Below, in pieces: positions 21,741 through 35,090 of a stretch of DNA of 64,000 bases. The notes under the pieces are model-generated. The model had not been told where the DNA came from. It saw only the letters and a program-made list of their open reading frames with translations, and ran no database searches. This DNA comes from Eopsaltria australis. Lineage: Eukaryota; Chordata; Aves; Passeriformes; Petroicidae. A program made the position numbers and the translations under genes. Where the stretch lies: positions 290,239-354,238 of the forward strand of contig JAVTVJ010001355.1 of the NCBI GenBank assembly GCA_034509425.1, read 5' to 3'. Within the stretch, counting starts at the first letter, position 1. Each line of letters starts with the position of its first letter.

Positions 21741-24700
21741 CTGATGCCCAGAGCTATGTGCTCTAACTCCAGTGGATAAATCCTCCTGCACTTTGTGTGG
21801 ACCCTTTTCACCCCCCAGATTTTTCTAATAGTGGAAGAATTCCTGCAAATTCCTAGGTTTGAGATGGAAATCCAGATTCGTGCTCTCCCCAGCAAATCCC
21901 TGTATTTTACACTGCCTTTTTAGCCTCTCTCTAATCTCTAGGGCTCTGTTTTGATTTGTACTCTGGAAAATAGCAATGATTCAATTAAAATCAGTAAGAA
22001 TTGGAATCCTGAATCCAATTGAACTCCCGATTTTTACCCTCCACAGGTGTCTAAGGAGATGCACGATTTTTAGAGTATTTACTTAAAGTTGCTTTTTAAA
22101 GATGAAATGGATTTTTATCTTGGAGGATGGAAATGTCCTTTAAACCTTGACTGAAGGAAATAACAGAAAACCATGTTTTAGCTTGAGGCTGTGCATTTAT
22201 CCAGGCATCTTTCCCCCAAATCTTGTAAGCACAGAGCTGCAAACAGACCCTCACCTCACCACATCCACCTCTGCACCAACAGATTTAATGTTTGCCAAGG
22301 AAAATCTCTCCAAGATGTACCCAGCCCCTCCTCCTGTATTCACTGATTTGTCATTTCTCCATCAGCAGCAGCAAAAAGAGGGAAATCATCCCATTGCAGG
22401 CGTTTATTTTCAGGATGCACGAAGAGAAATATTCTGGGAATGAGGTAATGATCTCAGAAGATCCCAAACAGATGAAAACAAGGGCACCTGCAGAATGGTG
22501 TGGGGAGATAAATCTACCCAGGAGTGTTTGTTATTTCTCAGTAAACAGACAGCTGGAAGCAAAATTACTGCTTTGTGCAAACAGCAGAGGCTTTGTTGAG
22601 TAAGCTCAAAGCAGAACAGGCAAATTTGGGTTTCTGTGGAAGTTCACCTGAGTTCTTTGTGAATCCCACACCCTGCACTGCACAGCCAGGAGAAAAGGGG
22701 CTCCTGACAATGGAATGAGCTCCTGCAAACCCCATCTCCGTGAGCAGAAATGAAGATCCATCCCCAAAGCACAAAAATTGCGTTTTGCACTTTCTTTTCT
22801 TGTTTAATGGCCATTGAAAGAAAAGAAAAAGAAAATCCCCCTGCATTTCAAGAAGCATTTTCCTCCATTATGCACTAAGAAAAGCACTACTTGAAGATCA
22901 GTTTTACAGCTGGAATTGGAAAATAGAATGAAGAACAATCACTCAATTCAAAGCATTGCTGCAGAATGAGGAGCTGGGTTTAGCAAAGCCCCAAATTCCA
23001 AAGGTTATGAACTGGCCAGAGAAATCCCCCCATTCTGCACATCCAGGGAATCCTGAACTACATGGACCTGAATGCACAGTCCTTGCTCCCAGCAGAGCAC
23101 AAAAACACCAAATAAAACCCACCACGAGCTCCTGGGACCCAGTGGAAAGGCAGGAGAGGAGCACAGGGACCGTGCTGCTCTCTGAGTTTGGGTTTTCCTT
23201 CTGCTGACACCAATTGCCTCCAAATTCCTCATTTTCTGAGGAAATCTGGAGCTGGGATTTCACTTTGCACCTTCTTCTGTGCTCATCAACCACTCCAGAT
23301 AAATCAAATCTCTCCCCTTTTCCCAGCAACATGACAAGCCAAATCCATCTGGAATCTAATTATTGTTCCAGTGCCTATTGCTCCAATATAAATCACCCAG
23401 AACTACAATACAAAAAGAATAATCCATGGCACTGCTAATACTCTCCTTGCTCCATTTTCAACCATCTCTGTGAGTGAGTCAAGGGTGTGATAAATCTTCC
23501 CAGTGATGCTCCTGAATTTATAACCCAGATGGATCAATAGAGTGGCTCCGACACATCCCTGGAGGGATTCTGTGTGTGATTGCTGGGATGATGGGGACAG
23601 CACAGTGACATCCACATCAGGGGTCTCCTGTATCCAGCTCCCCCCAAAAATCAGTGTCCCACCCTCCTGCTGCTCAGGAGCCTCCCTGGACCCCCGGCAC
23701 ACAGAGAATGGGATAAATGAGACTCTTGTAAGAAAGAACTGCCAGGCTGGTGACAAATTCCAGAGTGGGAAGCATCAGGAGAGTCCCACAGAGCTGAAGG
23801 CTACACAGCAGCAGAGAGAGAGAGAGAGAGGAAAGCAGAGGGTGTGGAAAGAGATGGAACGAGAGCAGGAGCTCCAGGCATCCATCACAGAACAGCACCA
23901 ATCCCTCCTGCTCTGCACCAGTGCTGAGATAAAGACAGAAAACACCAACAAAGCAGAATGTTCTTGCCCAGCCACACACCCCCAGTCCTGGTTCCCTTCT
24001 TGGGGCACTCCCTGAGCCAAAGCCCAGCCCTGGGGCAGCAGCACCACCTCACACAAACCTGAGCCCCCTCAGGGAAAGCTTTTCCTGCTGTTTCTTCCAG
24101 GACATTTAACAAGTTTCCAGCCCACACCTGCAATGAGTGCAAACCACAGCTCTGACTTTCCCAGGGCATTCCCAAGGTAGAAACTCATTCTGGAGTTCGC
24201 TGATTCCACCCCAAAGGTTACAGCCCCCAACTCTCCTAGCCCAGTCACCTGGAGAGAAAATAAAGTGACACAGAGGCTCCTAAACTGTGGTTAGGGGTTT
24301 TTTTTTAAGTATCCCAGCCCCCCTGGACACTCCTTCATGTCCAGCACTGCACAAAAGGCTGATTTGCAGAGAATAAAAGGTTTTAGTGCTGCACTCAGAC
24401 ACGAGGAGTGCTTTAACAGTTAGTTACTGAGCTCTTCAGTTGTGCTTACGATCTGCTGCCATATTAATCTCACCCCATAATTAGCTGCCTGGGGAAAAGG
24501 TGGTACTATTCAGAGGACCCAGGTGAAAGGAAAAACACCTCCAGAGGTCTGAACCTCGTGATTTATTTCCTTTTCCTAATTCCTGTGAAGCAAGGCACAT
24601 CCCTTGCTCCATTATACACGCCGGACAATTTTAGTGAAGCGCAGAAGTGAAAGATGAAGGAAAATAATCCTGCAGAAAATCACAACTGCTCATTTCTGAT

Positions 24701-25299
24701 ACAAGAGAGCAGCAGGAAAACCCTGCACTCAAAGATCTCCACCAGCGAGCTCTAAAGAGGCTACGAGGTGCCCTGCAATATTTATGAGTGCAAGATATAT
24801 ACTATAGATTAATTCATAAATTCTCCATGCATAATTTATCGTCTATTTACAGAGTAAAACAGTCATCACACAGCAACCACCACAAATGCAGTCACTTAAA
24901 CTTAAGGGCAGCTGTGATGTCTGCTCAGAAATCAGAGCCCATAATAAACCAGTCCCAGGCAGTGACAAACTGACTAAAAATGCCCAGGAAGAGAAAGGAA
25001 ATGCATTTTTAAGGCAGCTGATGCGCTGTAAATTTTTAATGCTCTATAAAATCTTTCATTTAGTTATATTTATATAGTATGGAGTGTGTTGTTCCAGCCC
25101 AGAGTAAGAAATTAGTCTTAACTCGAGTTTTAGAGAGGACTTAGTTTTTCTTGCTTGCAGTTTAACCTCACGCTGAAAGCTACAAATTGTGGCTCGGTGA
25201 ATTTGTACTAAAGCAGCATAATTCCTTCATTGCCTCAAAAATCCTCCCTGAACAGGACTGTTTTCTTGATTTAACAATGCAGAGCAATTGTGCATTTAC
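21741..25299. other. Unique DNA, about 3.5 kb, no gene seen
   Basis: A short (GA)n patch at about 23814-23832 lies inside a 157-codon plus-strand open frame (23542-24015) that lacks domain content. Around 24770-25075 the sequence is rich in ATTTAT and TAATTCATAA-type motifs and looks single-copy. I cannot tell whether it is conserved. Confidence 0.5.
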
Positions 25300-25525
25300 A
25301 GAATCACAGAATCCCTGAGGAGTTTGGGTTGGGAGGGACCTCAAAGCCCATCCAGAGCCACCCCTGCCATGGCAGGGACACCTCCCACTGTCCCAGGCTG
25401 CTCCAGCCTGGCCTTGGACATTTCCAGGGATCCAGGGGCAGCCACAGCAAATCTGGGAATTCCATCCCAGCCCCTCCCCACCCTCCCAGGGAAGAATTCC
25501 TTCCCAATATCCCAATATCTACCTC
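25300..25525 (-). mobile_element. CR1 LINE 3' end, about 225 bp
   Basis: The plus strand starts AGAATCACAGAATCCCTGAG and continues 'tgccatggcagggacacctc', 'ccactgtcccaggctgctcc', 'ccagggatccaggggcagcc' and 'gggaagaattccttcccaat'. It is a full minus-orientation CR1 3' UTR without ORF2. Confidence 0.92.
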
Positions 25526-28046
25526 TACTCTATTTTTTGGGTATCAAGGGCAATAATGTGGTGACTGAACACAGGCACCGATCACATTTTCAGATATAAC
25601 AAAAGACCCCCAGTCAGTAACACACTTAGGGGGTGGTTGCCACTTTGAATTAAAAGCAGAATTTGCTGCTCTAACAGGCAGGAAGAAGCTCCCTGTGACT
25701 CCTGCAGTTCTCACACACTGGCGGGAGACAGAATTCCCTGGCTCCAGCTCGAGGCATCGCTGCTGCAGAGCAATTAAAACAATCAGCCCTTCAGTTACAC
25801 CTCCTTCCACTGTTTTCCCATCAACCAGCTGTGAGATCAAAGCCTTTAAATGCTATTCTATCTATTTATTTACTGAATATATCCTAAATTTCCATCACAG
25901 GAATAGGGAGCATCTCAAAGAACGTGCATGATGAGCTCCCTCCTTCCATAGTTTCATAAAATGTTGAAGGATGTTGTTAGGAGACAGTTTGTTCCCCTTT
26001 AGAAAAAAAAAAAAAAAAGCTTCAAAAGCAGTGGTGTTATCCTGAATCACAAGGTCCAGGATGCACTTTTTGGGTTTGCACTTGAATTTCTGCAATAAAA
26101 TGTTCTGCCTGCCTTGGCCCCAAGCCAGCAGATTCCACTCCTGAACCGAGCACCATCCTCTTCTGGATGATGTTTTTTGTTCTTTAAATGTCTTCAATGT
26201 CTTCTCTGCATCCATATAAAGGTTTTTAATTGCTGTTTAATATTAATGCAGCTTTCAGAATCAGTGAAAAAGCTGGGGTTTAATTTTTTTTTTTTTTTTT
26301 TTAAATCCACATCAGCTTCAAAGTTGCAGCTATAAATAGGAGTGTTGGAGACAGACATAGCCAGGAGCTACTGCAGGGTGCAGTTTATCCTCTGCACAAG
26401 ACTGGAAATTACTGAACATCTGAGATGCCCCAATTTCAGTAGAGGCTCCTTAGAAACATTTCCTGACCCCCATGAACCCCAGGGAGGACCCCACAAACCT
26501 GCTGGGTGAGCTCCAGCATTCGGAGTTTGTGTTGAGGAGCTGCTGTGAATTGAGAGGCTAAAACTTATTTAACTCAGCTGTACTTGAATCATCTCACCTG
26601 TCACTTTGGCCATGTTTGATAGCAGATCAACTGCTTGTGTTTAATTCAGGATTTGCTGGGATAATAAATCCTCCAGCCAGGCATTTTCCTTTGTCCTGGT
26701 GACGTTTTAATTGACTTCGAAGGACAAAGCTGATTTTATGTATTTCAGCTTTAATTGCAGCTCCCTTTCCTGGATTTCTTTCACACAATCATATTAAGCT
26801 TTAGGTTTTTTAAAGGAGATTAGTGAGTCTTACCATTGAGAGCCACACTCCCAGCTACAATGGGAATCCTCTCAGTGGTAGAAATTGGTTGAGCAAGAAC
26901 TTTGCAACTCGTTCTGAGCGAGTTCCCCGAATGTTTCACACAGCTCCATAGAAGGGAGCCTAAGGATGATGTGAAGGAGTAAATCTGACACTGCTTCATG
27001 TCTCAAAAGGACTCGCCTCCACCTCCAAAATCTGTAATTATGTGTGGTTTGCATTAATCCTCAGAAAGAAACAGAAATCCCTACACGAAAGAGAAAAGGC
27101 AGATTAGGAGCAATGTTCTGTTGACAGCCCCGCCAATGATTTCTGTCAATGAAGATAAATCCTGTGCTCTCATGAAACCACCTCTCACTCCATCACTGCA
27201 GAAGAGGGGGATGCTCACCCAGAGCCACACAATTCCATTTTTCAGGAAAAAAAAAAAGCCCTGATTTGAAGTTCACCCAGTGAAAAGTGCATCCCATTCA
27301 CCGCTGCCTCGAAAAGCAAAGCTGCAAAGCCATGGAGCAGCAACGAGACAAAAGTCATTTTTCATTAGAGCCTCGAGAGGTAGAGATAAAGCCATTAAAG
27401 TGCAGGTGTGATGTGTGCACGGGGCTGAGCTGCTCCCCACATCCCCTGCTCTGCCCCTGCACCCACCAAAGGTCACGGCTGACGACAGGAGGCACAAACT
27501 TGTGCTGCTTCCTTTCCAGAGGGATGCTGATGCATCTTTCATCGAGCAGGCACCTCTTCAGGAACATTTCTGGCAATTGATGAATCATTTTGCAAGTCAA
27601 GGCAGCAAAGCCATCATTAAAAGCACCTTGTTGTTCCTGCTACAGGGGCCTCGTTCAGGAATCCCTTTCAGCTCTCATTCCCCAATTCTTTGTTGGTGCC
27701 TCCGCAGATGAAAATTTCCCACCCCTCAGGCTTTAATTTGCCCCCTGGCAGCAGCAAAGGCCGATGCTGATCCACAAAGCACGTCTGGGAAGGAGCTGCT
27801 GTGCCACCTGACAATATCCTGCATGGCAGGAGTCAGGATAAATCCTCCAAAAGCAAGAGCAGGCTCACCAGGGCTCTCTGGCAAAACCACAGCAGCTGAA
27901 CCAAAGGCACCCAGCAGCTGTGGCAGCACTGATGGCAGGCAGCTCATTTGCATAAATGCAAATTGACACGCAGGGTGATGCCTTGGGCCATTTGCAATTT
28001 CCTCTGGGAATTAGCGGCATTCACATTTCAAAAGTTGTTTCCACCA
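25526..28046. other. Unique DNA with homopolymer runs, no gene seen
   Basis: It contains an A-run at about 26004-26018 and a T-run of about 20 at 26285-26304. Neither has a recognisable retrocopy beside it. No coding exon was identified. Confidence 0.5.
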
Positions 28047-28205
28047 GTCACAGAATCCCAAAATTGAGTTGGAAGGACCTTAAATCCCATCCAGTGCCAC
28101 CCCTGGCATGGCAGGGACACCTCCCACTGTCCCAGGTGGATCCAAGCCCCATCCAGCCTGGCCTGGGACACTGCCAGGGATCCAGGGGCAGCCTCATCCC
28201 AAGGA
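28047..28205 (-). mobile_element. CR1 LINE 3' end, about 160 bp
   Basis: The plus strand reads GTCACAGAATCCCAAAATTG, 'tggcatggcagggacacctc' and 'ggacactgccagggatccag'. It is minus orientation and 5'-truncated. Confidence 0.9.
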
Positions 28206-30319
28206 ACAAACCTCTACTGCTCCCAAATGAACCTGGCCAGGGTCACCTGGGTACAGGAAAACTGCTCTGTCATGTTCATCTCAAGGAGAACTGACTAAGG
28301 GAAATGGCTGAGAAAATGCAAGAATGTTTAATTGGCACATTGTTAGGAGAACATTAATTGGCAACTCTGATACACTGAATAAATTAGCACAGTCAACAAG
28401 CTGAGGACTTCCATGCATTATCACGTAGCTCGCAGTGACTTTTTAATTATTCAGAAAGCAAATAAATTCCTTCCAAACTCGCGTGTTCCTCTGTTTCATG
28501 TTGTCCTTGTGGCTTTCAAATGCATATTAACATTTTTCCCTTTTCAATTCAATTCTACCAAGCCCTGGTAATTCAGCTTGGTTTCTTTTTCTTCTATGGA
28601 AGTAGAGGATTGGAACAGAAATCACTGTTTCACTTGTAAGAGCTGCAAGATTTTAGTCTTATTTGTAAAAACCTAAACCCCTAAGGTTTCAATGACACAA
28701 ACAACACCTTTGCAGAGGAGGAGGAGGAGGAACCTGCTGATGTCAGTTTAAAGCACACTGATAGATTTAAATATGGTATTTAAAAGTGGTGTTTGAAAAG
28801 CTACACAAACAAGGTGTTAACCACATTTCAATCTGGCTTGGATCAGTTTAATTACACCTAAAAATGCCCTTTTCTTTAATAATGAACAGTTTGGACTGAA
28901 CAGAAATGCCCATCAGAAGAGGCAGCTCTGCTCTGACACAGGTACCTCCACACCTCCCCTTCCCAACAATTCCCAAGCTCATAAATCTCTCTCTCTCCAG
29001 TTCCCCCTTTCAGTCCCAATTACAAACACTATTTTTAGCCAAAGCAAATGCCAGTGTACAAATAAAATTAAAAACGCAATTAACATTACCAGATATAATG
29101 AGATGTTTAATTACCCTTGAAACTAGGCCTTGTGAAGAGCCAATAAACTTTAAAGTGCTTTTGTTACCAATCCAATTTTCCATCATACAGAACATCAGAC
29201 TGTTTGTGTTGCTCTCAAATAAGGGTCTGAAGAGCAAGGAAATAATCCTGCCTTTAACAGTGGAGAATACTGCAGAAATCTGTTATTGAAGCTGTTCTCA
29301 GTCCAAAGCTTAAAAAGAGACAAGAAAAGCTTGATAAACTGTAGAATATCTGAAATAGTTCTCAAGTGTGGCAAAGCACTGAACAAAAATATTTCATATA
29401 AACCCTGAAACTCCAAGTGGAGCACAGCAGTGATGCCCCCATCAGCCTCCAGACCCAAATTCCAGCTCCCAGCACAAAGCTCTGGTGCCAACTGGCAGTG
29501 GGGAGGAAAAGAAACCTGCATTTAAAACATCCCTGAGCTGTGCAGGATTACCTCCAATAAACACCCAGATCTCTGCATCGGTGCAAAATGTTTCAACAGT
29601 GGGACCTGCAGGTGCCAATCCACCCAAAAAAATTAAGAATTTCATGCACATTTGGAAAAGAAGGAGATTCAACAAGGTTTGGAGTCCAAATTGTCCTTAA
29701 GAAATAATAAAAACACCCACAAAAAACCCAAACACCACAAAAAAAGCCACACACACACACAAAAACCACCAAAAAAGCCCAAAACAACTGCAGAGATTTT
29801 GCCCAAATTCACCAGATGATTTCCCATACATGAGAAGTTATTTATGGCATTATTACTTTTTTTCCTGGACAAAATCAACTGCTAGGAAATGTTGATTAAT
29901 TTGCAGCTTGATGCATAAAAAGTGAGCTTGTGAAATTACCAGAAGAGGTAAATAAATGATTCATGCGGGTTGGTTTTGCATGAATAAATTATTTGTTCCT
30001 TCTCCCCGTGTTTCATCTGATAGAAGAATGCAAAATTAATGCTATTCTATGCAAATAGAAAGCCTTTTATAAAATTCTGACCTAATTATAGGTGTTTGCT
30101 AAGAAACTCATACTTGAGTTTTCAGGGGAAGAAATTCCTTGGTGCCACTTTAGTGCCATGGAAGGGAAAATTCAGACAATAAAACGTGTCACTCAAGGGT
30201 TATTAATAGAAATACATATAATTAATATTTTTGTCTTCTTTAAAGGTTTTCATCCTTTTGGAGAGGTGTACAAGTGGCACCCAAAATGCAAAATTCCTCC
30301 AGCTGATGTTGAGCACAGC
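28206..30319. other. Unique AT-rich DNA, about 2.1 kb, no gene seen
   Basis: It holds a (GAG)n patch at about 28717-28732 and an A/C-rich low-complexity patch at about 29705-29790 that includes a (CA)n run. The sequence from 28290 to 29290 is AT-rich with many TTAATT and ATTAAT motifs and looks single-copy. Confidence 0.5.
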
Positions 30320-30395
30320 CCATTGTTGCCTTTTCCCCCAGGCTGGAAAAGAAACTCGAGATCATTTTAGCAAGGAGGGGATATAAAAGGGGATC

Positions 30396-30401
30396 TTTAT
30401 T
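30396..30401 (-). promoter_or_regulatory. Putative LTR polyadenylation signal
   Basis: AATAAA on the minus strand within CTTCAAAATAAAGATCC, about 70 bp before the LTR 3' end. Confidence 0.6.
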
Positions 30402-30469
30402 TTGAAGCTCTTCAGGAGCAGTTATGGAAAGGTGTCCATAAAAGCCCAGCCCCTCCAGGGGTGAGGACA

Positions 30470-30477
30470 TATTTATA
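30470..30477 (-). promoter_or_regulatory. Putative LTR TATA box
   Basis: TATAAATA on the minus strand, preceded by AGC and followed by TGTCC, about 355 bp into the LTR. The spacing to the AATAAA at 30396-30401 fits a retroviral promoter. Activity is not demonstrated. Confidence 0.55.
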
Positions 30478-31208
30478 GCTTTTAGGAAATCAGCAGAATT
30501 GATTAAAAGCACCAATTAGGAGGACAAGTGGTGATTCAATTCCCCCCCAGGTCCAGCCCCTTCTCTGGAGCCCCTCTCAGCACTGGCTGGGCTTTGTTGA
30601 TGAAAATGAACCTCAGAGTTGTTCTGGGCCTTGGATCCCAGGAAGAGCCGAGATAGGACAGGGCCTGGCACCCCCAGGGCTTGGAGCTCTGGGATTTGTT
30701 TTGTCTTTGTGCTTAGGGAAAGGCCATGGAAAAGCACTGGGAAAACTAGCTATTAATACAGTAGGCTACAGAGCTACAAAAATATGTGCAGAGAGTACAG
30801 AGAACATACAAAAGAAAAAAGGCAGAAACCAAACGGCATCACCATGATCCCAAAGGAACCACTGCAGATCATGAAAAGTTGTGCATCCCAGCAGATTTTC
30901 ATTAATGCCAATAAAAGAGGTGGCATTTAAATTTAAATTTGAATGATGTGGTAGCCAAGGAAACAGAGAAGCACCTGGCAGATGTTATCCCCCAGCCTTC
31001 TCCTTCAGAGGCAGCAGAGAGGAACAGGTTGGGCCAATCCTTCAACAGCTGATGACCAAATGAATCGTTAAATAATTCTGATTTCCAACACCGTGCTGCT
31101 GACTGGCCAGGAGATTTTGATAAGAATTGTCCATAAAAATAATGATGAAAAAAGCCAAATTGTTTCTTTCTTTCTAACCACTCTTTGAAACAACACAAAA
31201 TATCTTGC

Positions 31209-31373
31209 TCAGAGAAACTGTGGCCTCCCCATCCCTGGAAGTGTCCAAGGCCAGGCTGGATGGGGCTTGGAGCAGCCTGGGACAGTGGGAGGTGTCCCTG
31301 CCCATGGCAGGGGTGGCTCTGGATGGGATTTAAGGTCCCTCCCAACCCCAGCCATTCTGGGATTCTGTGATCT
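31209..31373 (+). mobile_element. CR1 LINE 3' end, about 165 bp
   Basis: CTCAGAGAAACTGTGGCCTC, then 'gaagtgtccaaggccaggct', 'tgggaggtgtccctgcccat' and 'aaggtccctcccaaccccag', ending in ATTCTGGGATTCTGTG. It is plus orientation with a clear CR1 terminus. Confidence 0.92.
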
Positions 31374-34029
31374 CCTTTTGGAGCTTGTATCTGGCAGAGA
31401 TTTTTAATTTTTTTTTTTTAAATTTTACAGCTTTCCCCTCTTTAACTGCAAACCCTTAAGAAATTCCATTAACAGAATTTCATCACAGTAACTGTCCAAA
31501 AATGCTGGGGAAAAAAACCCCACAAACCATCTCAAGGATTTAGACAGAAATAAAAATCACCAAACTAAGAACTATTCGTCTGTGAATAGGGAGATAAAAA
31601 AAATTCCAAATCTAAAGATTATCTTTAATCTTTTACCTTTAACGTGAGAGGAACCCCCACCATAAAGCTGACAGGACGACAGGCAGGAACCAGAACAAGC
31701 AAAGAAAATTTGTGCTATCAACCACAATATTTCCTCTGGCTCTATCAGACACTGGAGCTTCAACACACAAAACCCCTCAAGAATGTGCCTAAAGTCTTAT
31801 TTTATGTAATAAAGAAGAAATGAAATGAATCTTTCCTGAGTGCTGCATTATTTCAGGGACATTGACGCTGTAGCTTTGTCCTGCTTGCAGGTATTTCCCC
31901 CAAGGCCATTCCACTGCTCTCAGTGACTCCAACAAGCCCTGTTTGTGTCTGTAATAGACACAGAGACTGATTGAGTACCTGAGTGACTGATTGAGTGATT
32001 GATCCAATCAATCTGAGGGTTCTAAGTGGGGTTTTGCAGCAGAATCACACAAAAAGTTCCCATTTACTGACCTGGCTGCTCCTACCTGGCTCTTCTGGCT
32101 CTGCTCTCAATGGAGGCTTCACTCCTTGCTGATGGCACCACCCAGCACTGCTGATCCCAGGTTTCCACGTGGTTTATCCCACTCTAATTAACATGGATAC
32201 AATAATTCCTCCATCAGTCTTGCTGTGGGTGGCAAATTTCCCAGCAAGAACTCAGCTGAACCCCACCAGGACACCATTCCCAGCAGAGAAACCCTCATGG
32301 ACAACATGCCCCTACACTGAAGGGTGGAATTCCTTCTGAAATGGATATTTAATCCAAGTTAATGGGAAACACTAATTGGAAAGGTCCACAAAGCAATGAG
32401 ACTTCTCAAGCTCCGGCGATAATTCTACACCAACAATCCTGCACTTGGGAGCATCCTCAGAGCAAGATGTCCCAGACATCTCCTCCCCCAGGAGCAAAGA
32501 GCTCAGGCAGAGCTGCCCTGCATGGAGATGAATCTGGCAGATTCTCCACGTCCTGTGGATAATTAGTGGCTGGAGGTGAAACAACCACACAACAACTCTG
32601 GGACTCCATTCCAAGCCTGAATGCCCTCGATAGAAGTCAGCGAGGTGTCGATTCCAAACATTGCTGTTTCTATACACAAAGTGGCTGCTCCAGCTCCAAA
32701 CAGACAATTTAGTGGGTGGATCTGTAATTAAATTATTATGGCTCATATCTAATTAAAACAGATTTCAAGGCACATTTCAAGCTGTGGTTGGATGTCAGTT
32801 TGAGGCTGCCTCGCGCGGCTTGGCAAGCGGTCGCGCTGAAGGAGGGCAGGAACAGCATCCAAGAGGAAGAAAAGGAGGATCTAAAAATAAAAATGTTCTG
32901 GAATGCCTGCCTTTCATTCTGAGCTCAGCAGTTCACTGCTGGCACGGCACCACCCCACCCCATGGATATCTCAAAGGGCCTTGAGGCTCAGAGAAAGGAG
33001 GAGGAACAATTGGGAACGCACAGCTTGCAGATGTTCGCGGGTTCTGCACAGAATTTAACAAAATCCAGAGGAATAAAAGCCTTCCTGAGGATGGGAAAAC
33101 AGGCTCAGTGGGAATATGGAATGGTGGGCTGGCCAAGGCAGAAAGGTACAGCCTAGTGAGGCACTGCACAGTTTGTTAAGCTGAACACACACCTCGGGCT
33201 TAGCTCTGACTTCTGAGAACTCAGTGTGCAACAGGAACAGCAGTTCCAAGCTCACAGTTCAGAAACCAATAGAAGGGGTTGAAAAAGCAAAGTTTAAAAG
33301 TGTGGTGACTTCTTTTTACTCTTTAATTTTCCTCTATTCACCCAGTGGGGGTTTATTTCTACACCAAGTTTGATTTAAAAGAATGGATGTGTTTTCAGAA
33401 GACCTCAGGGTGCTGAAGCCACCACGGGACTGAAACCACGAGGGGCACAAGCAGGAGCTGAAACCCCAGCTCCGGGCTCCTTTGGGATCTCCCCCCAGCA
33501 CACCCATCCTGCTCACTAATTACTTCCCCTCCCTCTTTTTCCTCTGCTTTTCCTTATGTACTTAAACACATTTCCAATGTAATCGCATGAAAGACTGCCT
33601 GGTTCACGCAGGAACTAATAAGTCCAAGTAACTGTTATTACAAAACTCAAATCAAAGGCACTGAATATTGCCACTGCAAAGTAATTAAGGCAGTAAAACC
33701 ATCGGCGACTTGAAGGGCTCTTTCATTAGTAAAGAGAATGCAATTATTTCCCTGCCATGTCTCCTGATTCCATTAGGCTGACATGCAGGAACAGCCACAC
33801 TAAGCAGGCTGATTCCTCTCCCAGCACTCTGACTCCCTGGGAATCCTCCTTCACGCACAGCTGAGCCACTGATGGTCACCCCACTCCCTGTGCTGTCAGG
33901 GCTTAGCCTGGCTATCGAGCTTAAACGTGAGCTGAGCAGGGCCTAAAACCCTTCAGCTCTCACTGAACAGCAAATAAAAGTTCAGTTGGTTCAAAGGGAG
34001 CACGCAGAGCATCAGGCATGGAAGGGGTC
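31374..34029. other. Unique DNA, about 2.7 kb, no gene seen
   Basis: It includes a T-run near 31410-31420. A small CpG-dense spot is at 32811-32843. Open frames of 120-124 codons near 32372-32746 show no domain. Confidence 0.5.
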
Positions 34030-34083
34030 CTTGTCCAGAGGTGAGTTTTAAGGTCTCTCTCAACCAAAACCATTCTGGGATTT
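34030..34083 (+). mobile_element. CR1 LINE 3' end, about 55 bp
   Basis: A very short plus-orientation CR1 terminus: GTGAGTTTTAAGGTCTCTCT, CAACCAAAACCATTCTGGGA, TTT. A second CR1 follows 11 bp downstream in the same orientation. Confidence 0.75.
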
Positions 34084-34094
34084 GGGGGGAAACT

Positions 34095-34376
34095 CAGATG
34101 TCCCAGAAAACAGGGACGGGAGGAGAGGGAATGGCCTCAGGCTGTGCAGGGGAGGCTCAGGGTGGACATCAGCAGCAATTTCCCCACGGAAAGGGTGGTC
34201 AGGCATTGGAAGGAGCTGCCCAGGGAGGTTTGGAGTGCCCATCCCTGGAGGTGCCCAAGGAATTCCTGGATGTGGCACTCAGAGCTGTGGGCTGGGGACA
34301 AGGTGGGGATCAGGTCAGGCACAGCTTGGAGTCAGTGGTCTAGGAAGACTTTTCCAACCTCAATAATTCTGTAACC
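34095..34376 (+). mobile_element. CR1 LINE 3' portion, about 280 bp
   Basis: CCTCAGGCTGTGCAGGGGAG, 'gctcagggtggacatcagca', 'tggcactcagagctgtgggc' and AATAATTCTGTAACC at the end. It belongs to the same CR1 subtype as the copy at 13745-14130. Frames are interrupted. Confidence 0.9.
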
Positions 34377-35090
34377 TGAGATCAAAGCAAACTTCTGGAA
34401 ACTTTAAAAGTTTTGCTTTTAAAGGACAAGCATCCAGCAGGGGTTTTCATCCAGCAAATTCCAGCCATGGTTTGCATTCTGTGTTACGAGAGGCGCCTTT
34501 GGCTTGATTGTTCCAACTGTTTGAAATCAAGTTAAACAGCGAGAAGAACAGAGTTACATCTGAATCTGAGCAGGTTAAAAAATAGAAAACAAATATGCTC
34601 GGCAAGCACCGACCCTCGCTGTGCTCGCCGGGGCTCCTGAGCACAGATTTATAATGAGGAGTCACTGCCAAACTCCCAGTGCATCTTAATATCCCCAAAA
34701 TTCAGCCTGAATACTGAAAGGGACAGGGATCGCTTGAAATTCAGCTCAAGAATGCTCCTACCTGACACACCAAAGGAAAAAGGGCTTAATTTCAGTGGGT
34801 GGTACAGTTTTATGACAGAGGGAAATAAATTTGCCTCGGGTATGATTGGCACTTCTGGAAAGTGAGTTAGCTTTGTTTCCAATCATCATGTCAAAACAGA
34901 TTTGGGTGTTTCTATTCAGATCAGCACCATAATCAAAGGATTATTAGAAAACACCTCCTTCCCACTACACCATTTGAAGTCATCTCTTCATTTTGCATTA
35001 GGGCTCTCCTGATCTTGAAACCCACAATACTGAGTAAGATTCCTTCCAAAAGCCAGGGCCTGTTTTCTCCATCACCTTGGAGTATTTCAG

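Larger units (their letters stand above)
30320..30845 (-). mobile_element. Solo LTR, 518 bp, with CCAT target duplication
   Basis: The LTR spans 30324-30841. The minus strand starts TGATGCCGTTTGGTTTCTG and ends AAAAGGCAACA, so it has TG..CA ends with imperfect inverted repeats. CCAT flanks both sides (30320-30323 and 30842-30845). On the minus strand a TATAAATA box (30470-30477) is followed about 75 bp later by AATAAA (30396-30401), the order expected for U3-R. The TGATGCC start and AAAAGGCA end resemble the older LTR at 15.5 and 45.6 kb, so the two may be related families. No viral genes are present. Confidence 0.85.

Noticed and set aside
23542..24015. 157-codon plus-strand frame with an Arg/Glu-rich stretch
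   Set aside because: The charged stretch comes from a short (GA)n run. The rest shows no motif, and there is no supporting splice or promoter context.
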